DNA of 64,000 nucleotides from Yarrowia lipolytica (taxonomy: Eukaryota > Ascomycota > Dipodascomycetes > Dipodascales): positions 1,488,001-1,552,000 of the forward strand of contig NC_090775.1 of the NCBI RefSeq assembly GCF_001761485.1, written 5' to 3'. The translations under genes and the position numbers were made by a program. Of the stretch, positions 9,853 through 22,224 are shown in pieces; positions within the stretch are counted from its first letter, which is position 1, and every line of letters starts with the position of its first letter. Under the pieces are notes generated by a model. It was not told the origin of the DNA and ran no database searches. It saw only the letters and a program-made list of their open reading frames with translations.

Positions 9853-12800
9853 TTACATGCGCTTTTCAATTGTCGCGTTAAACAGTGCCAGGTTCAAAGC
9901 GGCGTCATTGACCCCCATGGTGGGGTTACTTTCCTCCAACAAGTCAAATGACCGCACGGTCACCTCGGAAAAGGCGTCGTTGGCCGTGCTGTACAGCAAC
10001 AGGTCTCTTGTAGGCCCAGCCTTTGAGGGGGCCGAATTGGCAGGCTCAGCCACTTCGGAAAGCTCGCTCTTGAGAGCTGTCCACGTGTCCTGCAGCGTGG
10101 CCTTGAGGTCCGGCGTGGTGGCCACAAACGGTGAATCCAACAACGCCTGCAGCCCCTCAACCACATGGTTGCGCAACATGGTCACCTCGGCGTCCTCCGA
10201 GGCCATGAGCGACTTTTCGTGGATCATGGCAATCTTAAGGAACATGGAAATGCCCTCTGCGAGTCCCGGGGGATGGGGCTCACGCACAGACGCCTCCACC
10301 AGTCGCTGCAGACCCGAAGACAGCGCAAAAGTCTGTGTTTTACACACGTCTTCAGTGACCGAGTCCGCCAGAGAATCTGCCAACTCGATCAGAAGCGACA
10401 CGATATTGTCTTCGCCCACTCGCGGAAAGTTGGGCGACGTGAGAAACGTGGTTTCTGCCCGGGCCAAAATGCGGCCCTTGAGCTCGCCCGGCAGTTCGGA
10501 AAACAGATCTCCAAAGAACGGAGGCAGTTTGAGCAGACCGGGGTCGCTCAGCACTCGGAACAGCACAGAAACGTCCTCATCTGTAGTGTCCGTACTGGGC
10601 GTGGTGGAATTGATGGTGAGTTCCGGAGATGTGTCCATGGCAACAGGGTCCTTAGAAATACGGCCCCGATGCGCAAACAGTAGCCGCAGCTGTGTCTGAG
10701 CCAAAAACATGTTGAAGGGCGTCACATGTGTGATTAGTTGTTGCAGGTCGTCGGCAAGAGAAGTGCCTGTACCGAGATCGAGCTTCAGGAGGTGATTGAG
10801 CAGTTGTTGCAGAGAAGAGGCAGCCACAGCATTGTCGGGCTCAATCACAGGGTCCACAATGAGCTGCGAAAACAGCGCAGGGTGATGCACAGCCACCTCC
10901 TTGCAAAAGGTGTCAACATCGTCCAGCCACTGCGGATCCTGGAACACTTCTCGCTCGAATAAATATTGTGCCACGAGCCGTAGGTAGATGCGGGGATGCT
11001 GGTCGGCAAACAGCTTGCGCTGAAATTGCAGAGAAAACGCCTCGGTAGTGGAGAGAGAGTATTCCTGGGTCAAGTCACGTGCAATCAGCGAAAGCAGCAA
11101 GCGGGAACCTCCAGACATGTCTCTGAGATTGTGGATTTGAAGAAACAAATCGCCGACCTTTTCAATGCAGGTGCACTCGTACACCACGAGGAAGACGAGC
11201 GTCTGGAGCAGCTGTAGCGACACCTCCTGGTCTCTCAGCCACGTCATGAGTTGGTTGCTGAACTGTGAATCGTCCTTGTAGTTGGCCAGCATCTTGCACG
11301 AGGTTCGGACATCTGACGAGTGCAACAGCAGATCGTTGAGAGCCTGTGGTAGGTTCACATCTTTGGTGGCCTCAGAATCGGTTTGAGGAGTGACTTCGGA
11401 GATGGGCGATAGCTGAGGGGAAGAAGAGTTCTTCAACAGTGTCTCCAGCTCTGGTTTGAGCTCAGGCAGCTGCTGGGCCGAAAATTGGACCAAATCCCAC
11501 AGCTCGCGTGATACCCGTACCTTGCGCAGACCCCGGTACTGGTGCATAAATACCTTGACTAGCGCAGGCATATCTGCAATGCAAGCAAACGCCTGCCACT
11601 GGTACCGGGTAGCGCTGGCCAAAAAATACAGCAGATGCGACTGGGTACATTTCGGTACAATGAGCTGGATAGAGGCACACATTAGTCGCCAGGCATGCAG
11701 ATTTTCGAGAATGAGCTGGTACTGTGCAAACTCCTGAGTTGTAGGAACGTAGCCTCTTTCCACGGCTGCACATAGCGAAGTGTACAGGTTTTCAGCGACC
11801 ACAATGCGGGTGTTTTGGGTGAATTCGGAGTATGGAATATTAGTCGAATCAGACAAAGAAGAAGAGGAAGAAGACATGTCCACATCTTCAGCCTGAGAAT
11901 CGAAAACACCCGGAAGAAGCACTCGCAGAGCGTTGTTTGTGCGCTCAAGCAGTTCGTTTTCATTGTAGGAGGCGTACTTGGCCACCTTTCGAACCATATA
12001 CCGAACCTGCACTTGACACGAGCTAGGAACAGCTACTAGTGGCAGGTTGCCCAAAATATCGAGCTGCACATTGGCCCATTCAGAAAGACGGGAAATGTAC
12101 AGCACTCCTGACGAAATGAGGGATCTGACGTAATCTTGGGGTTGGAAAATGTCTAGGACACAGAGCTCTGTGACCAGAGCGTACAAATCGTCGATTCGCA
12201 CGTCTAGATGCGATTTCACAGACAGTAGAAACTGTACAATGTGGCTGGGCACTGCGTCTCCGTCCACTCCTTCGGATAGCTGTGAAACCAGATGAGACGC
12301 AATAAAGACCCGCTCGACAGAAACACGCGAGTCTGAGACTGCCCATGCAAGAATGGTTTGTATGATTGTTCCAAAGTCAGCCCTTGTATCGACAATTTGG
12401 TTGAACAGTGTCTTGTCAAAGGGAGCTCTGGCAGCGTCCAGAATGGAAATGATGACTGCCTGTTTGTTTCTGGTTCGGCGAGTCTTTGGCGTATCGGAAA
12501 TAACTAAAGCCTCATTTCGCACACGAGTGGATTCCGAGTCGGACACGATGGCCTCGAACGTGCTCCCAAGCTGCACCCATTTCGACGGCATGACAAAGGC
12601 GTCCGGTTGGGCGTCAAACAGGGCGTTAACGAGCGTCGAAAGCGCCTTGATTGTAGGCTGGTAGAAGGGCTTGTCCGAATGCGCGTCTGCTTCCAGCTTA
12701 CTCAGCTCGGCCAGCAGGTTCTGGGCCAGCTTTTTGGCCAGGTTGGGGAAAGTGAGCAGTGGTTTCCAAAACGTTCTGATGATGAGAATAGCCACGGGAA

Positions 12801-13886
12801 GTTTTTCGACGCTGGAGAGCTTTGAAGTGGTGGAAGCGCCAGTACCAGGAGCCACACCACTTCCGGCCTTTGTATCTTTTGTGTTGTCATCGCTCAAAAG
12901 ACCCACGACCCACTGGAGGAATGCATGTTTATCGACGATGTCTTCATAGTAGAGTTGCATGGCCAGACGGACCATGTATGCAAAATTTTGTTTGGCAGTC
13001 TGTCGGGCCTGGGGTTCGCCTTCGGCCCTGAGAAACGCTACCGACGACCGTTGCAGCACGTCCACCACGCACTCGGTCCATTCCTGAAGCCAGATGGCCT
13101 CGCTCATGTTGCCCATCTGGTGGTGACCTTTTCGTTTGAGACCACGCAGTTCGTTTGCGCCGACGCAGCGGGCGAACCACACTGCTCTTGACGGAGCGAT
13201 TCGCTTGGCGCAGCACTGGTCCAGCAGGACCTTGTTTCTGATTCCATGTGGGATGGTACGGGACAGCTTTCTGAGCGGAACTGCCGGGTTTGCTAGGTCT
13301 TTGAGCCATGCCTCGCGTTTGTGGTCTGTAAGCGTGACTCTGGGTGGCGGTTTGAAGGTGCCTGGGGTTGTGATTCGGCACGTGTCGACTCTGATGTGCA
13401 TGGCCGTGATGATGAAGCAGCTCAGCGCTGTCATGTTGGATTTGATGCGGAGGAGTGACGCTATGCTCTTTTTGGCGCTCTGCGACTCGTGCGGGACCGA
13501 CGGCGGCTCTGCGTAGCCCTTTTGCAGGTTGTCGACCATGCGAGCATCTTCTTCGTCGGTCGACCGCTTCCATGGGTAGAAGTCTGGGTAGACGGAATCG
13601 CCGATCCGCGCCGGATCCACTAGCGGGTGAATGTCGTCGGGCGGACGAAGCACGTAGCGTTGCTGGGAAAGGTCGTCGCGCGAGTTGATACTCCGGTACA
13701 ACCGGGATGAGGGCCCCGGACTGGGCGCCGACGAGCTGGGGGTTAGTCGGGGTTTTTGGGTCAAAAGTGGTGGAAAAGCGCCTGGAAAACGCCTGGAAGC
13801 AGACATCCGCGGGCGTGGAACACGTCTATCGCCTTGGCGTCCTCGCTGCGGGTGTCTGGGCTTCTGTAACTCGTTACTCACTTCAT
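9853..13886 (-). CDS. SRB8: Mediator subunit 12 (kinase module), spliced
   Basis: Read as two exons: 13886-13882 (ATGAA) and 13735-9853, giving 1295 residues. The Med12 N-terminal domain is recognisable at about spliced residues 128-170, containing FKPPPRVTLTDHKREAWLKD and TIPHG. This domain activates the CDK8/Srb10-cyclin C module, which represses or tunes RNA polymerase II initiation in the nucleus. The remainder is a long helical region as in other Srb8 proteins. The uninterrupted frame can be extended back to a GTG at 13881 but contains no ATG before residue 26 of that extension. The only nearby ATG, at 13886, is followed at once by a stop unless spliced. Joining at the GTGAGT donor and CTAACCCCCAG acceptor restores the frame exactly. 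Without splicing the fallback start would be the ATG at 13806. Confidence 0.93.
13736..13881 (-). other. SRB8: SRB8 intron 1 (146 nt)
   Basis: Donor GTGAGT directly after ATGAA; branch and acceptor GACTAACCCCCAG, with CTAAC three bases before CAG, the compact 3' end typical of Yarrowia introns such as that of TEF1. Skipping it puts exon 2 in the SRB8 frame. Confidence 0.85.
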
Positions 13887-15262
13887 GTCAGTTTGTTGTG
13901 TTGGATAATCTCGAGTATCCTAGTTAAGTTTAGTTAGGTGGAAGTTAATCAGCAAAGCCAAAAAAGCGGTGTGGTGGTGCTGTGTGGTGGTGGTCTTGTC
14001 TGCACACTTTGTTACTTTGGCTTTTGGCGGAGGGCAAAGTTACCAACAGTAAATGCTATGTTTAATCGAGAGGGGGGACAGAAGTGTAGGGTGGTAGTGC
14101 GGAGAGTGAGAGAGAGGGGGGACGTTGGGGACCGCTGCGGGCTTGTACGACGCTCCCCTCCCAAAGGGTCGCCAACCAACGTGTTTTTGCTACCATTTAC
14201 GCCCGGTCTCCGCCTCTCTATGACACATTGGCCCCGTGCGGTGGACACCTCGTGATTCCTGCATCCCGTGTAAATTGTGCAGTTGGCTCCAGAGTGTATT
14301 TCAAAAGAAGGCTCTCAAAAAAAAATTAACAAATAGAAAAATACAAAATTTGAAAAATGAAAAATACCAGCTGGAGGTTCTTCGCTACCGCCGAAAATCC
14401 GACGACGGGGGGACATGGCTGTTTATCGCACGAGAGGTTGCGGTAACAGGACAAAACAACACACAAGGGGAGCATCCAGTGTACAAGTACTGTACTGTAC
14501 TTGCATTCCAAGCCGAATCTTCTCCGAAGGACGGCCAGGGCAACGAAGACCAAACTTGTCCGTGGTGCTAAATGACCCCTTCTTTTTTTATTTCTTTTAT
14601 TTTTTTAATTTTTTTGGGTAAAATGTGTATAAGTACCGAAATCGCACCCGAACTACCAATTACCACAAACGCGGTAGCTTGAAGATAGCAACCATCTTGG
14701 ACTCGCACCACTTGCATCGCCTGTCAGCCTTAAACATGAAATTGGTTGCCAAAAAGCCCAAACCCCTCACTCCGAAAACCCGACTGTGCACCCCTACTGT
14801 AAGCCGAGAAGTCCGATGACTGCACACAAAGTGACATGAAAAGACTCCGAGGCGTATCTAGTGATGATAATTGTGACAAGTATCTGAACCAAGGACAGTG
14901 CCAACACAGACTAGACAACTTGTACTCGTACTCGTACTCTTTCTCGCACTAGCGTCAGATCGATAGAACATGGATGACGGAGAATTCACCTAGCGCGACG
15001 ATTCCGTTGACTCAGCAACAAGCAACCAACTTAGATGGATGGCTTGGATGAGCCCAATGTTATCGAAAAGCCCTCCACAACTGAGACAGCAGCTGACGAT
15101 AAGTCGGGTGTATGCGGACATAAAACTTCATTCACTAAAAACGTGTACCTAATACGTACTGTTATACACGAAAAAACAACCTCGATAGTGGCCGCGGATC
15201 ATCCTCCAGGTACGAGCATGGCTTGTACAGGCACGGTCACGGTCTGTGCTCGCTCTCGTTCC
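13887..15262. other. Intergenic, SRB8 promoter and 3' side of the ATG33-like gene
   Basis: Holds A-rich and T-rich tracts (14317-14360, 14580-14617) and repeated GTACTCGTAC-type motifs at 14481-14504 and 14921-14940. No gene seen. Confidence 0.6.
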
Positions 15263-15895
15263 TTAGTACATATCTCCATAAATACCAATGGTGGAGATGA
15301 TAAAACCAAAGCCGAAAATACCGGACACAGCAACGCCGACGGTGCCGAGATGGCTGATGCTCTGGGTGATGACCCGTCGGTGCAGCGTGTCCTCCACCCG
15401 CTCGCTCACGTCCTCCTTGGACTTGACCTTGGGCGACAGGCTCACGTTCTCGTAGACGGAGTTGTCCAGCTGTGAGGTTTCCGCCGTATCGGTGGACTCT
15501 GGAGTCGAGGCCTCGGACTCGGCGTCGGCATCGACATCTAGCACGGCTCGCACCAGAGGTCGGGCCTTGAAGTAGCCCACGGCGCACGCCACGGGCACCG
15601 ACAGAGCGCTGTAGAGCAGATAGGGGTGTCTGGCGGACTTTGTGGCAAAGGCAAAGCTGACGCAGAGCGAGGCACAGGCGGTGATGCAGGCGGGGCCGAC
15701 AATGCGGCCAAATCGCACCAGCAGGCGGTCCAGGTTTTCCTGGGCATCGCACACATCAGCCTTGGTGCCGGAGGAGTAGAGATGCTGGGAGATGGTGGGC
15801 AGAGAGAGGTAGGAGGCGGAGCCCACGGCGCCGGTGAGGAAGCCCAGCGCCACGGTTCCAATGACCTTGGAGAAGACCAGAACGGTGGCAGTCAT
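15263..15895 (-). CDS. ATG33: Atg33-like mitochondrial outer-membrane protein
   Basis: 210 residues. Hydrophobic segments near 5-30, 68-85 and 92-110 are followed by an acidic Ser/Thr-rich loop at about 118-165 and a C-terminal hydrophobic segment ending GFGFIISTIGIYG. The motif SARHPYLLYSAL at 87-98 matches the RHPYLLYG motif of yeast Atg33, as do overall length (197 in yeast) and the layout of membrane segments with a polar loop before the last one. Atg33 is a mitochondrial protein needed for mitophagy in stationary phase. Similarity is concentrated in the motif and topology, so the ortholog call is good but not certain. No intron is required. Confidence 0.78.
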   Translation of the reverse strand: MTATVLVFSKVIGTVALGFLTGAVGSASYLSLPTISQHLYSSGTKADVCDAQENLDRLLVRFGRIVGPACITACASLCVSFAFATKSARHPYLLYSALSVPVACAVGYFKARPLVRAVLDVDADAESEASTPESTDTAETSQLDNSVYENVSLSPKVKSKEDVSERVEDTLHRRVITQSISHLGTVGVAVSGIFGFGFIISTIGIYGDMY

Positions 15896-18800
15896 TGTTT
15901 GTTCGGTGGCGATGATTTGATACTGGTACTGCGTCTGTATTGTATAGTTGAGTTTACATGTGCAATCTGGTCATGTGATGTTGGGACTTGGTACAGGCCG
16001 TTGATGCACCATCCATCCAGTATGTACAGGCGGCAGAAAACAAGTACATGTACTGTACTCGCAGATGTCCCCGGTTCGATACTTCACTGGGTTGTATACC
16101 CTTGTTATGTTACTAAATACACACAATGATACACCTCGTGCAGTATCTGGACGCTATCTAGGATTGTATCGACAAATATGAGCTCAAAGTTAGACTTGAG
16201 AGATTATGCGATTGCAGAGTTAGTTGTTGTAGACACTGGGGAACCCTTGTACGGCCGATTTGGGGGCGATAAGAGGTTGAGAGCAGCGGCAGGGGTTGGA
16301 CACGTGTTTTGTCTGTGGAATAAACGACTTGAAACGTATATCACATGCCACATGTCGCAGCTACCCCTTCCTATCTGAACCTACCTACAAGAAAGTACAA
16401 TAGTTACAGTCCACTAACTACATATGTACAGTACATACACTACTTGTAGGTTATTATATAAAATAAAAAGGGTTATGCTCAGAATGTTATAAAAAATATA
16501 AAAAAAAATATAAAAAACATATTAAAATTATGAGTTAATATACAGTCTCATATTTAGCTCACCAGATAGTGACGGTTACGGCGACGGTAATCGCAGCCAC
16601 CAGTCAATGAGGAGGCCATTTGCCAGACATTGTCGTTAGTTCAGATTAGTGCACGGCACCAACGATTGTCGAGGCAACAATATACGGCGAAAAACAGCTA
16701 ATATTATGGTGGCAAATGCAACATGTCATCAACGGGTCGATACATACACTTGCACAGTCTGATTTATATTTAGTCACAATGAGATCAAGCATGTGTCAGG
16801 CACATAGCCGCTACAGACGATTGTAGTTGCGGTGGCAATTGCGGTGGTAGGACACGTATCGACGGAGTATGTATTGACGGAGTACGTATCGACGGAATAT
16901 TGGCTGTGTTATCGGCCCACCTAAACACACCAATCTCATATCATGAAATGTCAATTGAAGCTTGAATTAGGCTGATTATAAGAACAATCGAAAATTTCTT
17001 GTCTTGTCTTGTCTGGTCCTAGCCGATCATTGCGATTACCCTACCGAAAATACGACTACCGTTACGCTCAACAGGGTTACCCTCCTGGCTCGTCGCAGCA
17101 CGTGCCTGCATTTGCCTGCCGCTTGTAGTTTCGTTTTGGAGCGATTCGGAACCCATGCACCCGCCTCTGACTCACCAAAACCCATGTGACCACATCCCGG
17201 AACTTTGCGAAAGCAAGCAGAGACCCGAAACAGCCACGTGGCACGAGAGCGTGGCACGAGAGCATGTCACGTGACCGATACATCTGGCGCCCGCCCGTCA
17301 CCCGAATCCACGTTTTTCTCTTTCCGCCGGTGCTCAGCAGCCACAGTGTGGATGGAGAGCGTGCTCAAACACTCTCGAGGCGATAACGTCAGAGCTCTCC
17401 AGATAGCGCAAGCTTGGGGGCGACAGCGTTTGATAGGGAAGGTTAAGTTGAAGCCAGGAGTTACCCGGGAGCAAAATCAATTGACAAGTGCAAGGTGCTA
17501 ATCAGAGGCGTGAATCTGGGCGGTGAAGGGTGTGTAGAGCTGTGGAAATGGCGCCGGGAGATTGGCGGGACGTGTTGCGGTTCGCCGTATCACGTGACAG
17601 CTCTCCATCTGCTGGGATTTGTGCCGCCTTGTCCTCTGCTCCCCCTCCTCAACACATGTCTCCACACCTACCAGTGGCTGTTTAGGCAGAGTTAAAACAG
17701 TGTAACGGTCGGAGGAGAGCCAAAAGAGAGGTCAAACGACACTAAGGACGGGGTCTAGCACCAAAGTAGAAGGTGTCAAACACTGGCCAAGGGTGGTGGA
17801 TTTGATTTCCATGTATGTTGGATGGCTTTTTGTCGTTTTTGAGCATTATCTGGTGTCTGGTTGGATTCAGCATCAACTCCATTGTACCTACAAGTAATTA
17901 GTATATATTATTATGCTGGTTGTACAGTATATATTTTGTTGTAAATATTGGATATACTGACTACAAAAAAACTGTACAATGTTGTATCTGATACATTACT
18001 CGTACTGACTCACGAATACACCAGACCCTTGAGTGGAACAAGAAAACTGTCACTGACAATTGCGCAACTGCGATGGGCCTGTTTCAGCTCGAACGGCGCT
18101 CGCGGTCCACACTCGATCGAAGTCGAGCAACATGGCTGTCTCCCCTCAACGGTGCAACAGGTCAGGCGTCCCAAAAGTCAGTCGCACCTTTTTTTTTGCA
18201 TCCGGAAGCTTCTTTTTCAAGTGTGTGTCTGTTGTTGGTCCAACTCTATCGCGGCGTCTCCAGAGGAACCGAGACGGCAAGAGTAGTAGAGAGGCCACGT
18301 GGAGGAGTCGGCCCCAGCAGACGGAGACCCGGGGTCTACGGGGGCACTTTTCGAGGGGTTTTGCCGTCTCGGTAGCCCCCTCAACACGCCAATCCCAGCC
18401 CCCGTAACCTCCCGTATCCCCACCCACTTGTTGTGGGACCCCGCAGGACGACATGTACGCTGCAAGTTGCCACCGCCACGGTAGGTCTGGTCATGGAATT
18501 CCGCAGAAGAGCGTACAAGTCTAAAAGGCTAACTCTGAAACCTTGTTGGCACACAATCGAGTGACTTATCAGACAGTAGCCAAGCTTCCCCAAAAAGAAG
18601 ACACACTGCACCACCCAGCACAACATCATACAAGTTACTCCCCCCACCCCCAAACCACCTCCAAAACCCTGCAGGCTCACGCCCCAAGCCCACCAACCCT
18701 CCCTTCTTGAGCCCCTGCACCCCGTCACAAGCCGCGAGACTGTGTCTGTTCCCCCTGGAACATTTGGATAGGAATTCAGTAGATTGGCACAGTGAGGAAC

Positions 18801-19075
18801 ACCTGAAAAGCATCGACTGAGAGTAGTCACGAGAGAACCATTGGACACGACATCACGACGGCTAGGAGCCACTTACGACAACGAACATATTAACGACTTA
18901 CCATTCCACAAAAACATTCGCATTTTCAAACCACCAAAACAAGAACCAGAACCAGAATCAATAACCGATAACCAAACAACCACACATCCACTTCTCACCC
19001 ATCCTCTCAACCATTCTCAAACACATCTTCTCACATTCCACACATCTCATCCACCTACATTAGGCTACTTATGAC
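15896..19075. other. Large intergenic region, divergent promoters (ATG33-like / KSP1)
   Basis: 3.2 kb without a supported gene. It holds the 15-bp triplet repeat at 16854-16898, A/T tracts near 16455-16530, CACGTGA sites near 17266 and 17590, and a long C/A-rich, purine-poor leader (about 18890-19070) before KSP1. Open frames between 18060 and 18870 on both strands reflect locally high GC and show no family resemblance. Confidence 0.55.
16854..16898. repeat. 15-bp tandem repeat, three copies
   Basis: Units beginning ACGTATCGACGGAGT at 16854, 16869 and 16884, each pair differing by one to three bases, just after a short duplicated GCGGTGG stretch. Confidence 0.9.
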
Positions 19076-21142
19076 ATGGACACTTCTTCATACACAGAAT
19101 ACGATGCAGGAAAGCTCCTGAACAACCGATACCGCAAAGTCGCAGACCTCAACAAGGGCTCGTACGGACAGGTATCACTGGCCACAGACACCCACACGGA
19201 TGAGCTCGTAGCCATCAAGTGTCTGGTCAATTCTCCAGACCCCACCGCCGCTCGTCCTAATGCCTCCAGAGCCTACTGCTCACGGGCCGAGATCGACCAG
19301 GAGATTGCCATCCACTCGGCGCTCAAGGGACACAAAAACGTGGCCCAGCTACTCGACCACTTCACCCTCGGTAACGTCAACTACCTCGTGGTCGAATACT
19401 GTGCCCAGGGCGATCTGTATGAGGCCATTTCCGGCGGCCGTGGCCCCAAGGAAAGTGGTTGCACCCGCGAGTTCATGCTCCAGCTGGTCGACGCCCTCAT
19501 TTTCTGCCATTCTCGAGGCGTCTACCATCGGGACATTAAGCCCGAAAACATCCTCATCAGCAAGGCAGGTACCGTCAAGCTGGCTGACTGGGGTTTGGCC
19601 ACGTTCGAGCTCCAGGCCCGCGACTTTGGCGTCGGCTCAGAACGATACATGGCTCCCGAGCTGTTTGACGGCGCATCCCTGGCCGACTACAACACCCAGC
19701 AGGCTGACATTTGGTCCGTCGGAATCTGTCTGCTGAATATTCTGTTCGGCCGTAACCCCTTCACCAAGGCCTCTAGCAAGGATAAGCTGTTTATGGACTT
19801 TGCCGCTAACCGGGAGGCGCTATTTGACATTTTCCCGGCCATGACACCCGACACGTTTGCTGTGCTGCGTCACTCGCTCACCATCGACCCCGCCAATCGG
19901 TCGCTGGAGGAGATGCGGTCAGCCATTCTGCTGGCAAACGCCTGGACTACCGACGAGGAGTTCGAAGAGTTTGCTGCCGTCGACGACATGTCTTGCTCGG
20001 TGCCCTACTACGATTCTGGCTTTAGCGAGACTCTGAGCGATAAGCGAGACCGAGACCAGAACGTGGTTTCGTCCGTTCCGTCGCATCAGTTTGTGCACTT
20101 CCAGGACTCATTTGACAACGATGGCGATGTCACTCCTACTCCTGATAACACCGACGTCGGTAATGCTGGCACCCCCGCCATTGCTATCTCTTTGGCCTCT
20201 CCGGTGCTTCTGGAGGAAGACGTTGTGACCACGTGTTCCTCTCGACTGCCCCTGAGAACCCCCACGGTGCTGTCTCCCAAGCAGCACCTGGTGTCCCAGT
20301 CCCCCTGGGACCGAACCATGCAGTTCACCCCCCCCGCTCACCGGTTCTCGTTGTCGTCCTACAAGCCCCGCAAGAAGGACAACACGAACGGCGGTGTCTC
20401 ACACGCCCGGCACTCGCGGCTGAACCCTCGAAAGTGGACTGCCACGTCGGCCCACTCTATGGAGTCCTTGTCTGAAGAGAGCGACCCCGAGTCTTTGGGT
20501 GACGAGGATATGTTCCGAATGGACGACGAGGTGGTGCCCGACAAGCAGCTGAAGAAGCCGTTCAAGACGTCCATCAAGACCCCTCGAAACAATGGCTTTG
20601 CTCACCCCAAGCTGTCGCGATCGCCTCCCGATTCGGATCTCGACGTGCCTTCGCTGTCCAACACCTCGTCGGACTCGTCCAAGGCCTCCGTCTATGTGCC
20701 GCCCTCGCGACGACGAAACCACGAGAACAAGGGCGCTCTGTCGTCATCCGCCAAGAAGGCTGGGGGACTTTCTTCTGGCGTTTCGCCTGCCAAGAAGTCT
20801 AGTAACCTGTCTTCTTCGCACAACTTCAAGCCCGAGGGAGTGTACCGGCCTCCGTTCCTGCGCAAGTCGCAGGCTACTTCGGTGCCATCTGCCCCTCTGG
20901 CTGTTCCCAAGTCGAAAGCGTCCGTTTCTCTGGACTTTGCCTCGTCTTTCAATCTCGGCAAGTCCTGGAGCGATCTAGTGTCGGATGAGGAGGACGACTG
21001 GAATAACGGATACGCTCGGGACGAAGAGGATCATGTCAATGACCTCACCGACTACATGGGCTCTGTTAGTATCAACAACAAGTCCAAGACCGACCCCATG
21101 AAGATTCCTTTTCGAGAGAACTGGCAGAACTGGGTCGCCTGA
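19076..21142 (+). CDS. KSP1: Ksp1-family serine/threonine protein kinase
   Basis: 688 residues with an N-terminal kinase domain at about 18-300. Visible motifs are the glycine loop KGSYGQV (27-33), the ATP lysine K48, the catalytic loop HRDIKPEN starting at H151 with D153, D171 in DWG (this family has Trp where most kinases have Phe), and YMAPELFDG. The segment ILNNRY-like LLNNRYRKVADLNKGSYG, the FAANREALFDIF block and SLTIDPANRS closely match S. cerevisiae Ksp1. Ksp1 is a TORC1/PKA-linked kinase that restrains autophagy and affects filamentous growth and stress-granule behaviour. The tail (300-688) is Ser/Pro/Lys-rich and likely disordered, and the protein is shorter than the 1029-residue yeast protein. 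An out-of-frame ATG at 19071 overlaps the start, forming a 16-codon upstream frame that could lower initiation. Confidence 0.95.
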   Translation: MDTSSYTEYDAGKLLNNRYRKVADLNKGSYGQVSLATDTHTDELVAIKCLVNSPDPTAARPNASRAYCSRAEIDQEIAIHSALKGHKNVAQLLDHFTLGNVNYLVVEYCAQGDLYEAISGGRGPKESGCTREFMLQLVDALIFCHSRGVYHRDIKPENILISKAGTVKLADWGLATFELQARDFGVGSERYMAPELFDGASLADYNTQQADIWSVGICLLNILFGRNPFTKASSKDKLFMDFAANREALFDIFPAMTPDTFAVLRHSLTIDPANRSLEEMRSAILLANAWTTDEEFEEFAAVDDMSCSVPYYDSGFSETLSDKRDRDQNVVSSVPSHQFVHFQDSFDNDGDVTPTPDNTDVGNAGTPAIAISLASPVLLEEDVVTTCSSRLPLRTPTVLSPKQHLVSQSPWDRTMQFTPPAHRFSLSSYKPRKKDNTNGGVSHARHSRLNPRKWTATSAHSMESLSEESDPESLGDEDMFRMDDEVVPDKQLKKPFKTSIKTPRNNGFAHPKLSRSPPDSDLDVPSLSNTSSDSSKASVYVPPSRRRNHENKGALSSSAKKAGGLSSGVSPAKKSSNLSSSHNFKPEGVYRPPFLRKSQATSVPSAPLAVPKSKASVSLDFASSFNLGKSWSDLVSDEEDDWNNGYARDEEDHVNDLTDYMGSVSINNKSKTDPMKIPFRENWQNWVA

Positions 21143-22224
21143 TTATATATAAACTCCACTTAGCATAACTATTTATTGATTACAGATTGGATTGTAGGTA
21201 CCAGTATGTACTTGTAGATGACCATCAGCTGTGGGATTGATCTTGATAAGGCGTATGGAGGTTGATGGATACAACATGTCGTTGAGCAACTGCTGGTTTA
21301 AACGTTGAGAGCCGTGCTGTGAACTGGATCTGACTGAGACATGACCACCCTTGTACAAGTACAGTACTTGTATTTGTGGACTGTGAGCTCTGAAGTGTTT
21401 GAAAGGCACTTATACAAGTACGAGCACTCGTACAGTCAACAAGATCTCGTCCGAGAGACCTACAGGAGCTATACATACCAATACACAATACAAGTACATA
21501 GACGAGATGACACCCTAGACTATTGGTATTCGTTCTTTAGTGGCCTCACGCTTCTAATTTACTGGTACAAGTGCCGTACGCCGGCTGCTCCTCGTTCCTG
21601 TTCCTGAACTAAGACATAAGTAGTTGTGAGACAACATTGAGACAAGAGGCTAGAGCATGTACATACTGGGTGAGACAATGTCACTCCATCTGGGCTTGTG
21701 AGTTGAATGAGGAGTTCAAATGCAGATTGCTGTTGATAGAGAGGGTCAGAAGATCCAACTATTGGTGTAGTAACATGACTTTTTCATGTACTGGGTCCGG
21801 AATAAGTTGTGAAATGAAGACTGTTGGTACAGCAACTTGTGAGCTTCTCAGACAAGTATTCAAGAGTGAATTGACAAATCAACAGAAACAACTGAGATTT
21901 GGGACACTAGCGGTTCATAAATGTTCGAGATCCAGATCTTTTTGAACGATTCGAGGTATCTGTAGTCCCAGAAGTGGTATATACGAAAGTACTGCTTCGG
22001 ACAGAGTCCGGTTCTATATGGAAATAAGTAAAGAATGCGATCTGTCTGATAGTGAATAAATGTTTCAAGTCTATGTCGAGTCGTGCCCATGTCTATTTTT
22101 GTACTTGTTGCTCAGGTAATTGGTGCGCCACGAGAGAACCGGGGAGTGTCCACCAAGGATGAAATTGTTCGTGTTATTCGTGTTTGATCGGTTGGTTGGT
22201 GTTTGGCCGCCGTGGTCCTCTCAC
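21143..22224. other. Intergenic, convergent 3' regions
   Basis: GTAC-rich motif cluster at 21351-21440, otherwise nothing recognised. Confidence 0.55.

Noticed and set aside
18381-18872. 163-codon minus-strand open frame
   Set aside because: Located in a GC-rich patch with overlapping open frames on both strands, Cys/Gly-rich without pattern, and no recognisable family.
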